A stretch of DNA of 60,839 nucleotides, taken from contig NZ_LYWZ01000004.1 of NCBI RefSeq assembly GCF_001661965.1, positions 1 through 60,839 on the forward strand, given 5' to 3'. The stretch is from Croceicoccus mobilis. GTDB taxonomy: Bacteria > Pseudomonadota > Alphaproteobacteria > Sphingomonadales > Sphingomonadaceae. The number at the start of each line of letters is the position of its first letter. Position 1 is the first letter of the stretch. Below the pieces are notes generated by a model. That model was not told the DNA's origin. It did no database searches and was given only the letters and a program-made list of their open reading frames with translations. Positions 7,442-16,414 of this stretch are shown piece by piece. Both the position numbers and the translations under genes were made by a program.

Positions 7442-8821
7442 TCAGCCTGCGATCTTGATCGCCTTAGCGTTCACGAATTCCTTTAGCCCCTCCGGTCCGT
7501 GTTCGCGGCCATAGCCAGAGTTCTTGACCCCGCCGAAAGGCAGGCTGGGCGACGCAACGTCAAAGCTGTTGATGAAGACCATGCCAGTATCGAAATGGAT
7601 CGCGGCCAGCTTCCTGGCCTTCTCGACGTCCTTGCTGAAGATACCGCCACCAAGGCCATAGCGGCTGCCATTGGCGATGCGCATGGCGTCCTCGTCATCC
7701 TTCGCCTTGATGATGGATGCGGCAGGGCCGAACAACTCATCTTCATAAGCCGGTTGGCCCGGCGCGACATCGGCCAGTACGGTGGCGGGATAGAACCAGC
7801 CTTTACCATCGGGCATCTCGCCGCCGGTGACGAGGCGCGCGCCTTTTGCCACGCTTTCCTCGACCTGCCGGTGCAGCTTCTCGCGCTGCGACTTGCTGAC
7901 CATGGGGCCAAGCTGCGTATTTTCATCCCTGGGATCGCCCATCTCGATCGCGGCAAACTGCTCTGCATAGGCTTTCACAAAGGCGTCGTAGTTCGCCTCT
8001 GTCACGATGAAGCGTTTCGCATTTACGCAGGTCTGGCCGTTATTATAGATTCGCCCCGCCACACAGGTCTTTACCGCGAGGTCGAGATCGGCATCGTCGA
8101 GCACCAGATACGCGTCGTTTGATCCCAGCTCGAGCACGGTCTTCTTGACCACCTCGCCAGCCTTTGCCGCGATATGGCGGCCTGCCTTGTCGCTCCCCGT
8201 CATGGTGACACCGCGGATGAGATCGTGTTCGATTATCGCGTCGGACTGGTCATGGGTGATGAACAACACGCCGAACAGGCCTTTGGGCAGACCGGCCTCT
8301 TCATACAGGTCGCGCAGGAACGCGCCGCTTCCGGTGCAATTCTCGGCATGTTTGAGCAGGACGCCATTGCCCGCCATCAGGCTGGCGATCGAATAACGCA
8401 CTGCCTGATAGGCGGGGAAGTTCCACGGTTGGATACCATAGACGATGCCGATCGGCGCATGGGTTACGAAGGCGCTGGCGCCATCGACCTCGCGCTCTTC
8501 ATCGGCGAGCACTTCCGGGCCATGGCTTGCGGTGTAATCGCAGATCGCCGCACACAGATCGACTTCATCACGGCTGTCCTTGAGCAGCTTGCCGACCTCG
8601 CGCGTCATGAGCTGGGCGAACTCCTCTTTCTTCTCCCGCAGTTTCGCCCCGATCGCTGCGATCACCTCGGCGCGGTCATCAAGGCTGCGCAGGCGCCAGT
8701 CGCGGAATGCCTTCTGGCTCGCTTCGATGACATTGCCGGCTTCCTCGTCAGACATGTAGGGGTAGGTTGCGATCACCTCTTCGGTGAGTGGATCGATGGT
8801 TGTCAGATGTTCCTGAGTCAT
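7442..8821 (-). CDS. NAD(P)-dependent succinate-semialdehyde-type dehydrogenase
   Basis: This 459-residue aldehyde dehydrogenase oxidises an aldehyde to its acid and is closest to the short GabD/Sad-like succinate-semialdehyde dehydrogenases. The Rossmann-domain motif IQPWNFPAYQAVR (about residues 130-142) binds the cofactor. The general base Glu231 (LELGS) and the nucleophile Cys265 (NNGQTCVN) are in place. The C-terminal PFGGVKNSGYGREHG is the oligomerisation and closing motif. It is the first gene of a pair with the old yellow enzyme. Succinate semialdehyde is the likely but unproven substrate, since related enzymes take other short aldehydes. Confidence 0.9.
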   Translation of the reverse strand: MTQEHLTTIDPLTEEVIATYPYMSDEEAGNVIEASQKAFRDWRLRSLDDRAEVIAAIGAKLREKKEEFAQLMTREVGKLLKDSRDEVDLCAAICDYTASHGPEVLADEEREVDGASAFVTHAPIGIVYGIQPWNFPAYQAVRYSIASLMAGNGVLLKHAENCTGSGAFLRDLYEEAGLPKGLFGVLFITHDQSDAIIEHDLIRGVTMTGSDKAGRHIAAKAGEVVKKTVLELGSNDAYLVLDDADLDLAVKTCVAGRIYNNGQTCVNAKRFIVTEANYDAFVKAYAEQFAAIEMGDPRDENTQLGPMVSKSQREKLHRQVEESVAKGARLVTGGEMPDGKGWFYPATVLADVAPGQPAYEDELFGPAASIIKAKDDEDAMRIANGSRYGLGGGIFSKDVEKARKLAAIHFDTGMVFINSFDVASPSLPFGGVKNSGYGREHGPEGLKEFVNAKAIKIAG

Positions 8822-9100
8822 GATTTTCCTAAAATTTTTGGCAAGTTGGCCACGGCTCGGGAGAGGCGCCTTCTAAAGCAGGACGCAGGGACGGCTCCGC
8901 CGTGATCGGCAGGCAAGGCCAGGCACACCCATCAGTCCTGTTCGGGAAGTCTCGTTGCCGTTTGTACAACATTTCAAAGCGCTGCGAGGCGGTCCGTTCC
9001 CGCTATTACCGCAGGCTCAAGACAGATGGGCGGGCAGGCGCGGCAGGCCGATTGTGGCCGCGTTTTTCAGGGGGCAATCAACCGCCCGGCCCAGTGTCGC

Positions 9101-9655
9101 TTACCGCGGCATCACCTTCTTTTCCTGCCGGTCGAAATTATCGATGGCGGCCATCGCACTCATGCCCGGTCCGCGCTCGTCCTTTGAAATGACCGAGAAG
9201 GACGCATCATTTTCCAGCGTAACCCAGGCCACCTTGTCGAGATCGGTAATTCCCGCCTTCCTGACTGCCGCCAGCACCTCGCGGCGCGAAATGCGTTCGC
9301 GCCGCATGGCCTCGTCGATAAAGCGCCCTTCGTCCATCAGCATGGTCGGGGTCGCCTTGACCGCCGAAGAAACGATATCGGACCGGCGGACAAGCGATGT
9401 CAGGACATATTGCATGGCCAGCAGCAGTCCGATGGCAAAGCCGCCTTCGACCAGAGTCGTGTCCTTCAGGATGATCGTCGATGCCGCGATGGAGCCGAGT
9501 GCCACCGTCACGATCCAGTCGAAATTGTTCATCTGTGAGGTCGAACGCTTGCCCGATATGCGGATGAACACGATGATCAGGAGATAAAGGACGGGCGCCG
9601 TGATCCCGATACGGATCAGCGGCTCCCAGCTTTCCGGCAAAAGGATCGGCTTCAT
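9101..9655 (-). CDS. DUF421 family membrane protein (YetF-like)
   Basis: This 184-residue protein has two or three N-terminal transmembrane helices (about residues 12-33, 43-62 and 66-88). They are followed by a cytoplasmic DUF421 domain (about 92-165) with the family pattern PTMLMDEGRFIDEAMRRERISRREV... and a beta-rich WVTLENDASFSVI. The inner-helix motif ISGKRSTSQMNNFDWIVTVALGS is characteristic. Members occur in many bacteria without a settled biochemical role; some are linked to spores or stress in Bacillus. The following 66-residue gene lies 15 bases upstream in the same direction, so they are probably co-transcribed. Confidence 0.88.
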   Translation of the reverse strand: MKPILLPESWEPLIRIGITAPVLYLLIIVFIRISGKRSTSQMNNFDWIVTVALGSIAASTIILKDTTLVEGGFAIGLLLAMQYVLTSLVRRSDIVSSAVKATPTMLMDEGRFIDEAMRRERISRREVLAAVRKAGITDLDKVAWVTLENDASFSVISKDERGPGMSAMAAIDNFDRQEKKVMPR

Positions 9656-9670
9656 CGCAGGATCGCCGCT

Positions 9671-9871
9671 TTATTCGGGGTCGGCATCGGATACAGCGGC
9701 ATTGCCCGCCACGCGATCCTTCTCCGGATAATCCTCGGGCGAGACCGCATCCTGATTGCGCATCTCGTTATAAAGCTGGCTGTTACGCGAAGGATTCTCG
9801 CTGGCCGGGATATTCGCGGGGTTCTTGTCGGTCCGCACTTCGGATTCGGCGGCCTGCTTGTCTTTCGTCAT
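9671..9871 (-). CDS. Small hydrophilic protein of unknown function
   Basis: The 66-residue protein is rich in Asp, Glu, Asn, Pro and Ser and probably disordered (MTKDKQAAESEVRTDKNPAN...). No motif is recognised. I chose the ATG at 9871 because AGGA lies about 8 bases upstream (AAAGGAATTGTGC); a TTG two codons earlier is less likely. It directly precedes the DUF421 gene, so it may be a small stress-related protein co-expressed with it. The composition resembles short stress-induced hydrophilic proteins, but that is only a compositional argument. Confidence 0.65.
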   Translation of the reverse strand: MTKDKQAAESEVRTDKNPANIPASENPSRNSQLYNEMRNQDAVSPEDYPEKDRVAGNAAVSDADPE

Positions 9872-9951
9872 GCACAATTCCTTTGAATAAGGGGATATGC
9901 AAGACCAACGCAGCGACGCAGCACTTGATCCGGAGAGCTTTTCCGCAGCCG

Positions 9952-10848
9952 TCAGACGGCAACATCGCCCTTGATCACCGGGTGCGGGTCATAACCCGTG
10001 ACCTCGAAATCATCGATGGTGTAGCCGTCGATGGAATCGGGCTTTCGCGTCAGCGTCATCGTGGGCAGCGGTCGCGGGGTCCGCTCGATCTGTTCGCGCA
10101 CCTGGTCGATATGGTTGAGATAGATGTGAACGTCGCCGCCCACCCAAACCAGTTCGCCGGGCGTCAGACCGGCCTGTTGCGCCAGCATGTGCAACAGCGC
10201 GGCCCCGCCGCTGAAGTTGAAGAACGACCCCAGAAACAGGTCGCAGGAACGCTGGAATATGAGACAATTGAGTTCATTGCGCGAATTTACATGAAACTGG
10301 TAGACCATGTGGCACGGCGGCAGCGCCATGCTGTCCAACTCACCCACGTTCCATGCGTGAAACAGCATGCGCCGGCTTGAAGGATTGTGCTTCAGCGTTT
10401 CGATCAGCGTGCCGATCTGGTCGTGCTCGCGGCCATCGGCATCCACCCATCGGCGCCACTGCTTGCCATAGACAGGGCCGAGTTCACCCCATTCCCGCGC
10501 GAATTCGTCCTCCGCGAGGATCCTGCCCTCGAATTCGTCTTGCGAGATATCGGTGCCGCTCGCCTTGCGATATTTCTCCAGCGGCCAGTCCGACCAGATC
10601 TTCACGTTCTGCTCGAGCAGCTGGCGGATATTGGTCCCGCCGGTCAGGAACCAGAGCATCTCCTTGACTGCGGTTTTCCAATAGACCCGCTTCGTCGTCA
10701 TGATCGGAACCTGGCCATTGCTAAGATCGAAGCGCAGCAATTCGCCAAACAGGGAGCGCGTGCCGACGCCGGTGCGATCGACGCGCTCGTCACCCTTTTC
10801 CAGAACGCGCCTGAGGAGATCGAGAAACTGGTATTCGGGATGTTGCAC
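9952..10848 (-). CDS. thyA: Thymidylate synthase
   Basis: The 298-residue enzyme methylates dUMP to dTMP with methylene-tetrahydrofolate. The dUMP-binding RTGVGTRS (about residues 25-32), the nucleophile Cys179 (LPPCHMVYQF), the QRS of the phosphate site (about 199-201) and the C-terminal GGDVHIYLNH and hinge are all present. It is the longer form with an insert around residues 88-125. The segment QRSCDLFLGSFFNFSGGAALLHM departs from the usual QRSxDxFLGxPFNIxxYAxL pattern: Pro to Phe, and Gly-Gly-Ala in place of Ala-Ser-Tyr. The active-site Asn211 remains. Function should be retained. Confidence 0.95.
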   Translation of the reverse strand: MQHPEYQFLDLLRRVLEKGDERVDRTGVGTRSLFGELLRFDLSNGQVPIMTTKRVYWKTAVKEMLWFLTGGTNIRQLLEQNVKIWSDWPLEKYRKASGTDISQDEFEGRILAEDEFAREWGELGPVYGKQWRRWVDADGREHDQIGTLIETLKHNPSSRRMLFHAWNVGELDSMALPPCHMVYQFHVNSRNELNCLIFQRSCDLFLGSFFNFSGGAALLHMLAQQAGLTPGELVWVGGDVHIYLNHIDQVREQIERTPRPLPTMTLTRKPDSIDGYTIDDFEVTGYDPHPVIKGDVAV

Positions 10849-11309
10849 TTAGGCCCCCTGAGTGACGCAGGCCCCTGTCCGCGGAACCTCAATGCAATTC
10901 GACTAACCGAGCCGCCCTGCGGCAACAAGCCGTTCGGTCATCCCGGCCGGATTGTCCACAAAGCTGCTGCACCATGCGGCGGGGATATCGGGCAGTGGTG
11001 ATGGCAACTTTCGATTCGCGCCGCGGCAGCGATCCGGGCGGATATGCGAACCCGGCTCACTCCCCCATTTTCCTCTTCCGCATGAATGAGGCGGACGGGA
11101 GTAATCCATGCTGAAAAAACGGGATTTTTCGGGGAATCCAGGCAGGGATCACAAGCGAACGGCCTGCGGGCAAGCCTGTGACCAGCCTGTGAACATTCTG
11201 TGCAAACCCGCCGCAGGTCCATCATTCGCAAATGTCCGCTTGCCAGCCGCGATTCAGCCGCCTATAGGCGCGCCTCTGCCTCGCAGCCCGCTTGTCGGGT
11301 GGCATCGGT
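10849..11309. other. Intergenic region between thyA and tRNA-Pro
   Basis: These 461 bases contain the divergent promoters of thyA and the tRNA. I see no convincing gene; the open frames are short and lack conserved features. Confidence 0.5.
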
Positions 11310-11386
11310 CGGGGAGTAGCTCAGCCTGGTAGAGCACTGTCTTCGGGAGGCAGGGGCCGGAGGTTCGAATCCTCTCTCCCCGACCA
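11310..11386 (+). tRNA. tRNA-Pro (anticodon CGG)
   Basis: A full 77-base tRNA with encoded CCA. The acceptor stem CGGGGAG pairs with CTCCCCG. The anticodon arm CTGTC-TTCGGGA-GGCAG places CGG at 34-36, and the T-arm is GGAGGTTCGAATCCTC. A short T-rich tail (TTATTTCTTTT) follows and may end the transcript. Confidence 0.97.
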
Positions 11387-11440
11387 ATTATTTCTTTTAA
11401 AAACCGGATACCGGCGCGCCGTTCGATATCGAGCGGCGCC

Positions 11441-11490
11441 CTGTTGCGCTGTGCGCTCGGCGGACCTGTTGCGCTGCGCGCTCGGCAGAC
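11441..11490 (+). repeat. 25-base tandem duplication
   Basis: CTGTTGCGCTGTGCGCTCGG plus 5 bases at 11441-11465 is repeated at 11466-11490 with two differences. It lies in the 407-base non-coding gap between tRNA-Pro and the sulfotransferase, in which nothing else is recognised. Confidence 0.8.
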
Positions 11491-11793
11491 AGGTGCCGCT
11501 AATGCGCGCATCATCCGCACTGATTGCCTTGGCCCGGCACGTGTGCCCGGCTGACCCAAAATCGACCCGTCATCATTTTGCCACGCGCTGCCTGAAAAGC
11601 CGTGCAATCCCATGCACATAATGACCATGACGACTGCCCAAAGAGCCGCACCGATACCCTTTGGACGATAGGCGGGCGAATTCGGGCATCCCCCCAATTA
11701 GCTCCTGCAGCAAATTCCGATTTGCGCGCGTCTGTTGTATGCCTCTGTCACGGGATCGGTCAGCGGGGCCATATTTTGCGATTAGGAAGAAGA

Positions 11794-12708
11794 TTGCGAC
11801 GAAACACTTTTCTTGTCACCGGAACGCCCCGCTCCGGGACCACGGTCGTTGGCGACATACTGGGCCTCGCCCCCAGCACGGTGACCCTGTATGAACCGAT
11901 GAACGGCGACAGCGGTGACCGGTCGGTCGACCGTTATTTCGAGATCCCCGGCGCGCATGGCTATAGCAAGAAAAGCTTTGCCGATCTCGTCAGCCGTGTC
12001 AGCCGCCTCGACCTGAAGCTGCGCCCCGGCAATTTCGCGCATGAAACCGGGCTGAGGAAACTGGCCAAGAAAATCATCGGTGGCCGTTCACGCCATTCCC
12101 TGCGCATGGCGAAACTGCAGCCCACGGCACAGAACGTGATCTGGAAAGATCCCATCGCTCCGTTTGCCGCGCGTGCCTTTATCGAATGCACCGGGCAGCC
12201 GGTCGTCGCGACATTCCGCCCGCCGCACGCCGTGGTGGCCAGCCTCAAACGCCTGAACTGGACCTATAACATCCAGGAAATCGACGACGGGCTTAAGGGC
12301 AAGTACCTGTCCCGCAATCCGATGCGCAGCCCCGACGACGTGGTCGAAGGCGGCGCCGCCCTTTGGGCCATGGTCTATGGCGAGTTGATGGAACTGCACG
12401 AAGCGTATCCGGACAAGGTGCATTTCGTGTCGACCGAAGATCTAATCGACGATGCCCTCCCCGTGTTCGAACGGCTGTTCGACGATCTGAGCCTTGAGAT
12501 GACGGACAAGATCCGTGAGAAGATCGTCGCCCGCTTCACGCCCAAGGACGCGCCCGAAACGCCCAATGGCCATCCGCATTCGCGCAATCGCGACATCCGG
12601 CAGGCCAATGAATACTGGCGCAAGATCCTGACCGACAATGAGATCGAGGTCGTGAACGACCGCGTCGGCACCATCCGCGAATTTTACGACACGCGCGCTT
12701 TTGCCTGA
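11794..12708 (+). CDS. Sulfotransferase family protein
   Basis: The protein carries the PAPS 5'-phosphosulfate loop at its very N-terminus (VTGTPRSGTTVVGDIL, from about residue 8) and a second phosphate-binding segment (PVVATFRPPHAVVASLKRL) typical of sulfotransferase_3-like enzymes. These transfer sulfate to carbohydrate, lipid or peptide acceptors; the acceptor here is unknown. I chose the TTG at 11794, giving 304 residues, because AGGAAGAAGA sits directly before it and the P-loop then begins at the usual distance. Longer upstream frames contain only low-complexity coding. It converges with the TonB receptor at 12721. Sulfoglycolipid or polysaccharide modification is a reasonable guess. Confidence 0.8.
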   Translation: MRRNTFLVTGTPRSGTTVVGDILGLAPSTVTLYEPMNGDSGDRSVDRYFEIPGAHGYSKKSFADLVSRVSRLDLKLRPGNFAHETGLRKLAKKIIGGRSRHSLRMAKLQPTAQNVIWKDPIAPFAARAFIECTGQPVVATFRPPHAVVASLKRLNWTYNIQEIDDGLKGKYLSRNPMRSPDDVVEGGAALWAMVYGELMELHEAYPDKVHFVSTEDLIDDALPVFERLFDDLSLEMTDKIREKIVARFTPKDAPETPNGHPHSRNRDIRQANEYWRKILTDNEIEVVNDRVGTIREFYDTRAFA

Positions 12709-12720
12709 TCGCGCGGTCTT

Positions 12721-15051
12721 TTAAAGTTCGAGACGCAGACCGATGGTCAGCCTGCGCGGCGAACCCGGGCCATAGGCGCGCGGGTTCGCCGCACCGGGCG
12801 CTTCTTCCAGTTCGACCTCGTCCACCTCGCTAAAGGTGCCGAAAGTCGCATAATCGCGGTCGAACACGTTTCGCAGCTCGGTAAAGAGCGACAGCCCGCG
12901 CATCATCTCCACCTTGCCGCGAAGGTTCAGGAGAGCATAGCCGGGTGTGAGCGCGTTGTCGTTTCCTTCATCGCCCACCAGCACGAGGCCGGACCGCGCC
13001 ACGATATCGCCGCCAAGTGCAAAGCGGCGCGTGCCGATCATGCCTTCGTAATCGACGGTAAGCGTGGCGCTGTGGCGCGGAATGCCGGGCAGCCGGTCGC
13101 CCGCCATAACTGCGATCGTGCCGTCATCCGCCGCCGCCGGATTTTGCGGGCTCGACAGGGTGAGCGGCGTGCGGAAAGTCGCATCGGTAAAGGCATAGCC
13201 TGCCCTCACCTGCCAGCCGCCATGCGTTGCCGACAGATTCAATTCCAGCCCCTGCCTGCGCGTCGAGCCGACATTGAGGAAATAGGCCCGCCCCCTGACG
13301 CGCGATGCGATGAACTGGATGTCATCGATATTCGTCGTTCTGAAACCCGAAACGTCCCAGTCGATGTCCCAACCTGCGGCCGTGCCCTCACCCGATGCAC
13401 CCAGCTCCCAGCTTTTCGCCACGACCTGGCGCAGCGGCGGATCGGCAATGAAGAAATTGGCGAGGCTGCACGGCGCATTCTCATCCGCGCATGACAGCTC
13501 GGCAGGTGTGGGCGCGCGATTGGTCTCGGCATAGCCGGCGCGCAGGGACAGCTTATCACCTACCTCATATTCCAGTTCCAAACCGGGGTTCAGGCGGCGG
13601 AAGCTATGATCGCCATTGAGCGCGGTGCCGATCCGGTCGATCAGTTCGATCCCGGCCCAGTTCCAGCGCAGCCCGATCTCGGCCGTCAGCCGCGACGTGA
13701 TCGGCAGGCTGTCGGCAAGGAACACGCCTATATATTCGGTCTTCGCCGTCAATGAGACCGGGGCGATGGCCCCATCTGCCTGCACGATGATCGGCCCAAG
13801 CCCATCGACGCTGCGATCATCGGTCAGCGCCCCCAGTTCCGCGCTGGTGGCAAAGCGGCTGGTCGATCCGTCATAGCTGACCCCCAGGGCAAGCCGATTG
13901 GTGCCGCCCCAAATTTCCCGCTCATCCACCAGCTGCAGCATGCCGCCCATCGAGCGCGTATGCAGCCGCCCGCGATTGAGGACGCCATAATCCTCACCGC
14001 CCAGCATTTCGGCAATGGCATTGCCGTCCGCATCGGTCAGCAGGCTCTGCTCCTCTTCGCCGCCGTCATCCTCGTCCACGGTCTCAAGGCACAGGAAAGC
14101 CTCGTCATCTTCGCAGGTCTCGATATCGGCGGCATCGCCGTTTACGGTACGCGCCTTGAGCCGCTGACGGTAGAACGTGCCTTCCAGCCGCGTGCTATCC
14201 CCCAGGCCGACCCATGGGTGCAGGCTGATCCGGCCATAGCGGCTGGTGGAATTATCGGGCCAGGTGAACACGGATCTGCGCCGCGCCGCGAGCAGTTCCA
14301 CCGGGGCGACGCCATTGCCGGTCAGATCCGTGTCAGCCCCGACGAATTTCGCGTGCACCCCTGCCGTTTCACCATCGAAGCCAAGGTCAGCATAGGCATT
14401 GAACAATTCCGACGGGCTGTGATCGCGCCAGCCATCCTCCTTACGCCATTGCCCGGCGGCAAATGCGCTGAAGTCACCCTTCGCCATGCCGGCGGCTATG
14501 CTCGCATCGCGCTCGCCATAGCTTCCGCCTGCCAGCGATGCTTCCAGTCCGGGGTCGCCTGCCCCGGTCTTCGTTTCCATGACCATCGTGCCGCCCAGCG
14601 CGTTGAGGCCATAGGCAGGGCTCGCATCGAGCAGTGACACCGAACGGATCGCAGCGTCGGGTATGAGGTCGAAACCGACCGTATCGCCGAATGGCTGATT
14701 GAAGCGCGCACCATCCAGATACACCGCCAGCCCCTGCGCCTGCCCCTGCAATGGCGAAGCGGTAAAGCCGCGATAGACGAGATTGGGCTGCCATGGATTG
14801 CCCTGCGCATCCTGAAGCGAAACGCCCGCGATATTGCGGGTCAGCGCGGCCAGCACATCGGGCGAGCCGGTGCGGCCAATGTCGGCGCTGTCCAGGCTTT
14901 CGGCCTCTTCGATCTCGATCCCTCCGCCGGGTGCGGTGACGATGATCGTGCGCGGTCCGTCAGACAGGTCGTCTTCGGCAAAGGCCGCGCCGGGCTGGCA
15001 TGCCAGAGCCGTCAATCCCGCCGAAGCGAGCCATGCAAATCGTGCCGACAA
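12721..15051 (-). CDS. TonB-dependent outer-membrane receptor
   Basis: This 776-residue receptor imports a ligand across the outer membrane using TonB energy. It starts with a signal peptide ending at AFA (about residue 25), then a TonB box-like stretch (RTIIVTAPG) and a plug domain (about 55-175) with NPWQPNLVYRGFTASPLQGQAQGLAVYLDG. A 22-strand barrel follows and ends in LTIGLRLEL with the terminal aromatic-like pattern weakly kept. Its plug resembles receptors of the FecA/siderophore-like or haem-like type, but the ligand is unknown. The TTG start at 15051 follows GGGAGAG. It is the last gene of a same-strand row with an aminotransferase, exporter, acetyltransferase and another receptor. 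Confidence 0.9.
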   Translation of the reverse strand: MSARFAWLASAGLTALACQPGAAFAEDDLSDGPRTIIVTAPGGGIEIEEAESLDSADIGRTGSPDVLAALTRNIAGVSLQDAQGNPWQPNLVYRGFTASPLQGQAQGLAVYLDGARFNQPFGDTVGFDLIPDAAIRSVSLLDASPAYGLNALGGTMVMETKTGAGDPGLEASLAGGSYGERDASIAAGMAKGDFSAFAAGQWRKEDGWRDHSPSELFNAYADLGFDGETAGVHAKFVGADTDLTGNGVAPVELLAARRRSVFTWPDNSTSRYGRISLHPWVGLGDSTRLEGTFYRQRLKARTVNGDAADIETCEDDEAFLCLETVDEDDGGEEEQSLLTDADGNAIAEMLGGEDYGVLNRGRLHTRSMGGMLQLVDEREIWGGTNRLALGVSYDGSTSRFATSAELGALTDDRSVDGLGPIIVQADGAIAPVSLTAKTEYIGVFLADSLPITSRLTAEIGLRWNWAGIELIDRIGTALNGDHSFRRLNPGLELEYEVGDKLSLRAGYAETNRAPTPAELSCADENAPCSLANFFIADPPLRQVVAKSWELGASGEGTAAGWDIDWDVSGFRTTNIDDIQFIASRVRGRAYFLNVGSTRRQGLELNLSATHGGWQVRAGYAFTDATFRTPLTLSSPQNPAAADDGTIAVMAGDRLPGIPRHSATLTVDYEGMIGTRRFALGGDIVARSGLVLVGDEGNDNALTPGYALLNLRGKVEMMRGLSLFTELRNVFDRDYATFGTFSEVDEVELEEAPGAANPRAYGPGSPRRLTIGLRLEL

Positions 15052-15228
15052 CGGCGCGCTCTCCCAAAGCGTATTCTCTTTCGCTTAGGAGTAACGAAAT
15101 GCTCCGGCCATGCATACTTGTGCCAAGGTATAAGGCGAGACCAAAAGAAACGGGGAGGAGCCAGTCCCCCGGCCCTCCCCGCACGCTGGTGTCCCTTCCC
15201 CAAGGGGATGCTGGCTCGATCGAACGGA

Positions 15229-16350
15229 TCAGACCAGCTGTGGCAGCAGTTCGGCGTAGCGTTTCACATCTTCGATATAGCCGCACGATACGCGCGACCA
15301 GTTCGTCCACTTGCCATAGGCACCGCGGATCGAGACTCCATTTTCGGCCATCGCCTTTTGCAGCGCATCCGCATCGGGAACCTTTACATAGACGAAGTTC
15401 GTTTCCGATGGCAGCGCGGTCAGGCCCGCCCCGGTGACCGCGTCCATGATGATCTTGCGCGCGGCAAGGACCTGGTACTTGGAGTAGGTCTTGAAAGTCT
15501 CGTCCTCGAAAGAGGCGATGGCGGCGGAAAGACCGGCGGTATTGCCGCCAAAGCTCATGAGATAGCTGCGAAGCTCCATCGCCGTATCCGGGTGCGACAG
15601 TGCATAGCCGACGCGCAGGCCCGCCATGCCGAAGATCTTCGAAAAGGTGCGGCACACGATCAGGTTCGGGTGATCGTTTACCATGTCGGAGACCGAGAAG
15701 AACGCCGGATCGCTCGTCAGCTCGTTATAGGCCTCGTCCACGAGGATCGGGATATCAGCGGGCACGTTCTGGATAAAGCTGCGCAGAGCGGCACCGCCCG
15801 TGGCCATGCCGGTCGGATTGTTCGGGTTGCAGATCTGGATCATGCCGACATCGGGGCCGATCGCCTTCGCCATGGCGTCAAGGTCGACGCTCATGTCCTC
15901 GGCCAGCGGCACGCGCTTCAGCGTCGCCCCCTTGCGCTCGGCATATTTGACCGTGGTATCCCAGAACAGTTCGGGGCACAGGATCGCCTTGCCATCGGGC
16001 AATGCCAGCGCAGCAGCGCAAAGCACTTCGGTGGAGCCGGAACTGATAGTGATATTGTCGGGCGACAGGCTGTAATGCGAAGCGATGATGCCGGTCAGCT
16101 TTTCGACCCCGCCATTGGCGTAATAGCAGCCGTTCTTCGCCTCGTCATAGATTGCCTGAATTGCGGACGGCGCGGGGCCGAATGGATTTTCGTTACGCGA
16201 CAATTGCGCGACGCCGGGCGGCGGGCCGAATACCGATGGGTCCTTGGCGGGCGCGGTGGCGGTCTGCGCCATGGCGCTGGAGCCGACGAGCGCGGCTCCT
16301 CCGATCGTGGTGCCGGTCAGCATCCGGCGGCGGGAAAGTTCCATTTTCAT
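15229..16350 (-). CDS. Tat-exported PLP-dependent aminotransferase (HisC-like fold)
   Basis: This 373-residue fold-type I aminotransferase resembles histidinol-phosphate aminotransferase but begins with a twin-arginine signal (LSRRRMLTGTTIGG, hydrophobic stretch to AMA about residue 28), so it should work in the periplasm after folding with its cofactor. The catalytic set is complete: NPNNPTG (175-181), Asp205 (VDEAYNE), Lys238 (TFSKIFGMAGLR) forming the Schiff base, Arg246, and a C-terminal Arg (WSRVSCGY) for the substrate carboxylate. Exported aminotransferases of this type are known mainly from Caulobacter and Sphingomonas relatives; their substrates are not settled. It sits between a TauE/SafE exporter and a TonB receptor, so it may act on an imported amino compound. 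Confidence 0.86.
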   Translation of the reverse strand: MKMELSRRRMLTGTTIGGAALVGSSAMAQTATAPAKDPSVFGPPPGVAQLSRNENPFGPAPSAIQAIYDEAKNGCYYANGGVEKLTGIIASHYSLSPDNITISSGSTEVLCAAALALPDGKAILCPELFWDTTVKYAERKGATLKRVPLAEDMSVDLDAMAKAIGPDVGMIQICNPNNPTGMATGGAALRSFIQNVPADIPILVDEAYNELTSDPAFFSVSDMVNDHPNLIVCRTFSKIFGMAGLRVGYALSHPDTAMELRSYLMSFGGNTAGLSAAIASFEDETFKTYSKYQVLAARKIIMDAVTGAGLTALPSETNFVYVKVPDADALQKAMAENGVSIRGAYGKWTNWSRVSCGYIEDVKRYAELLPQLV

Positions 16351-16414
16351 CCTCCCTTGTCGGGTTTCTGGGAACGGGCGCCGTAAGGGCGGACACCCGA
16401 TCGAAAGGCCGCCT

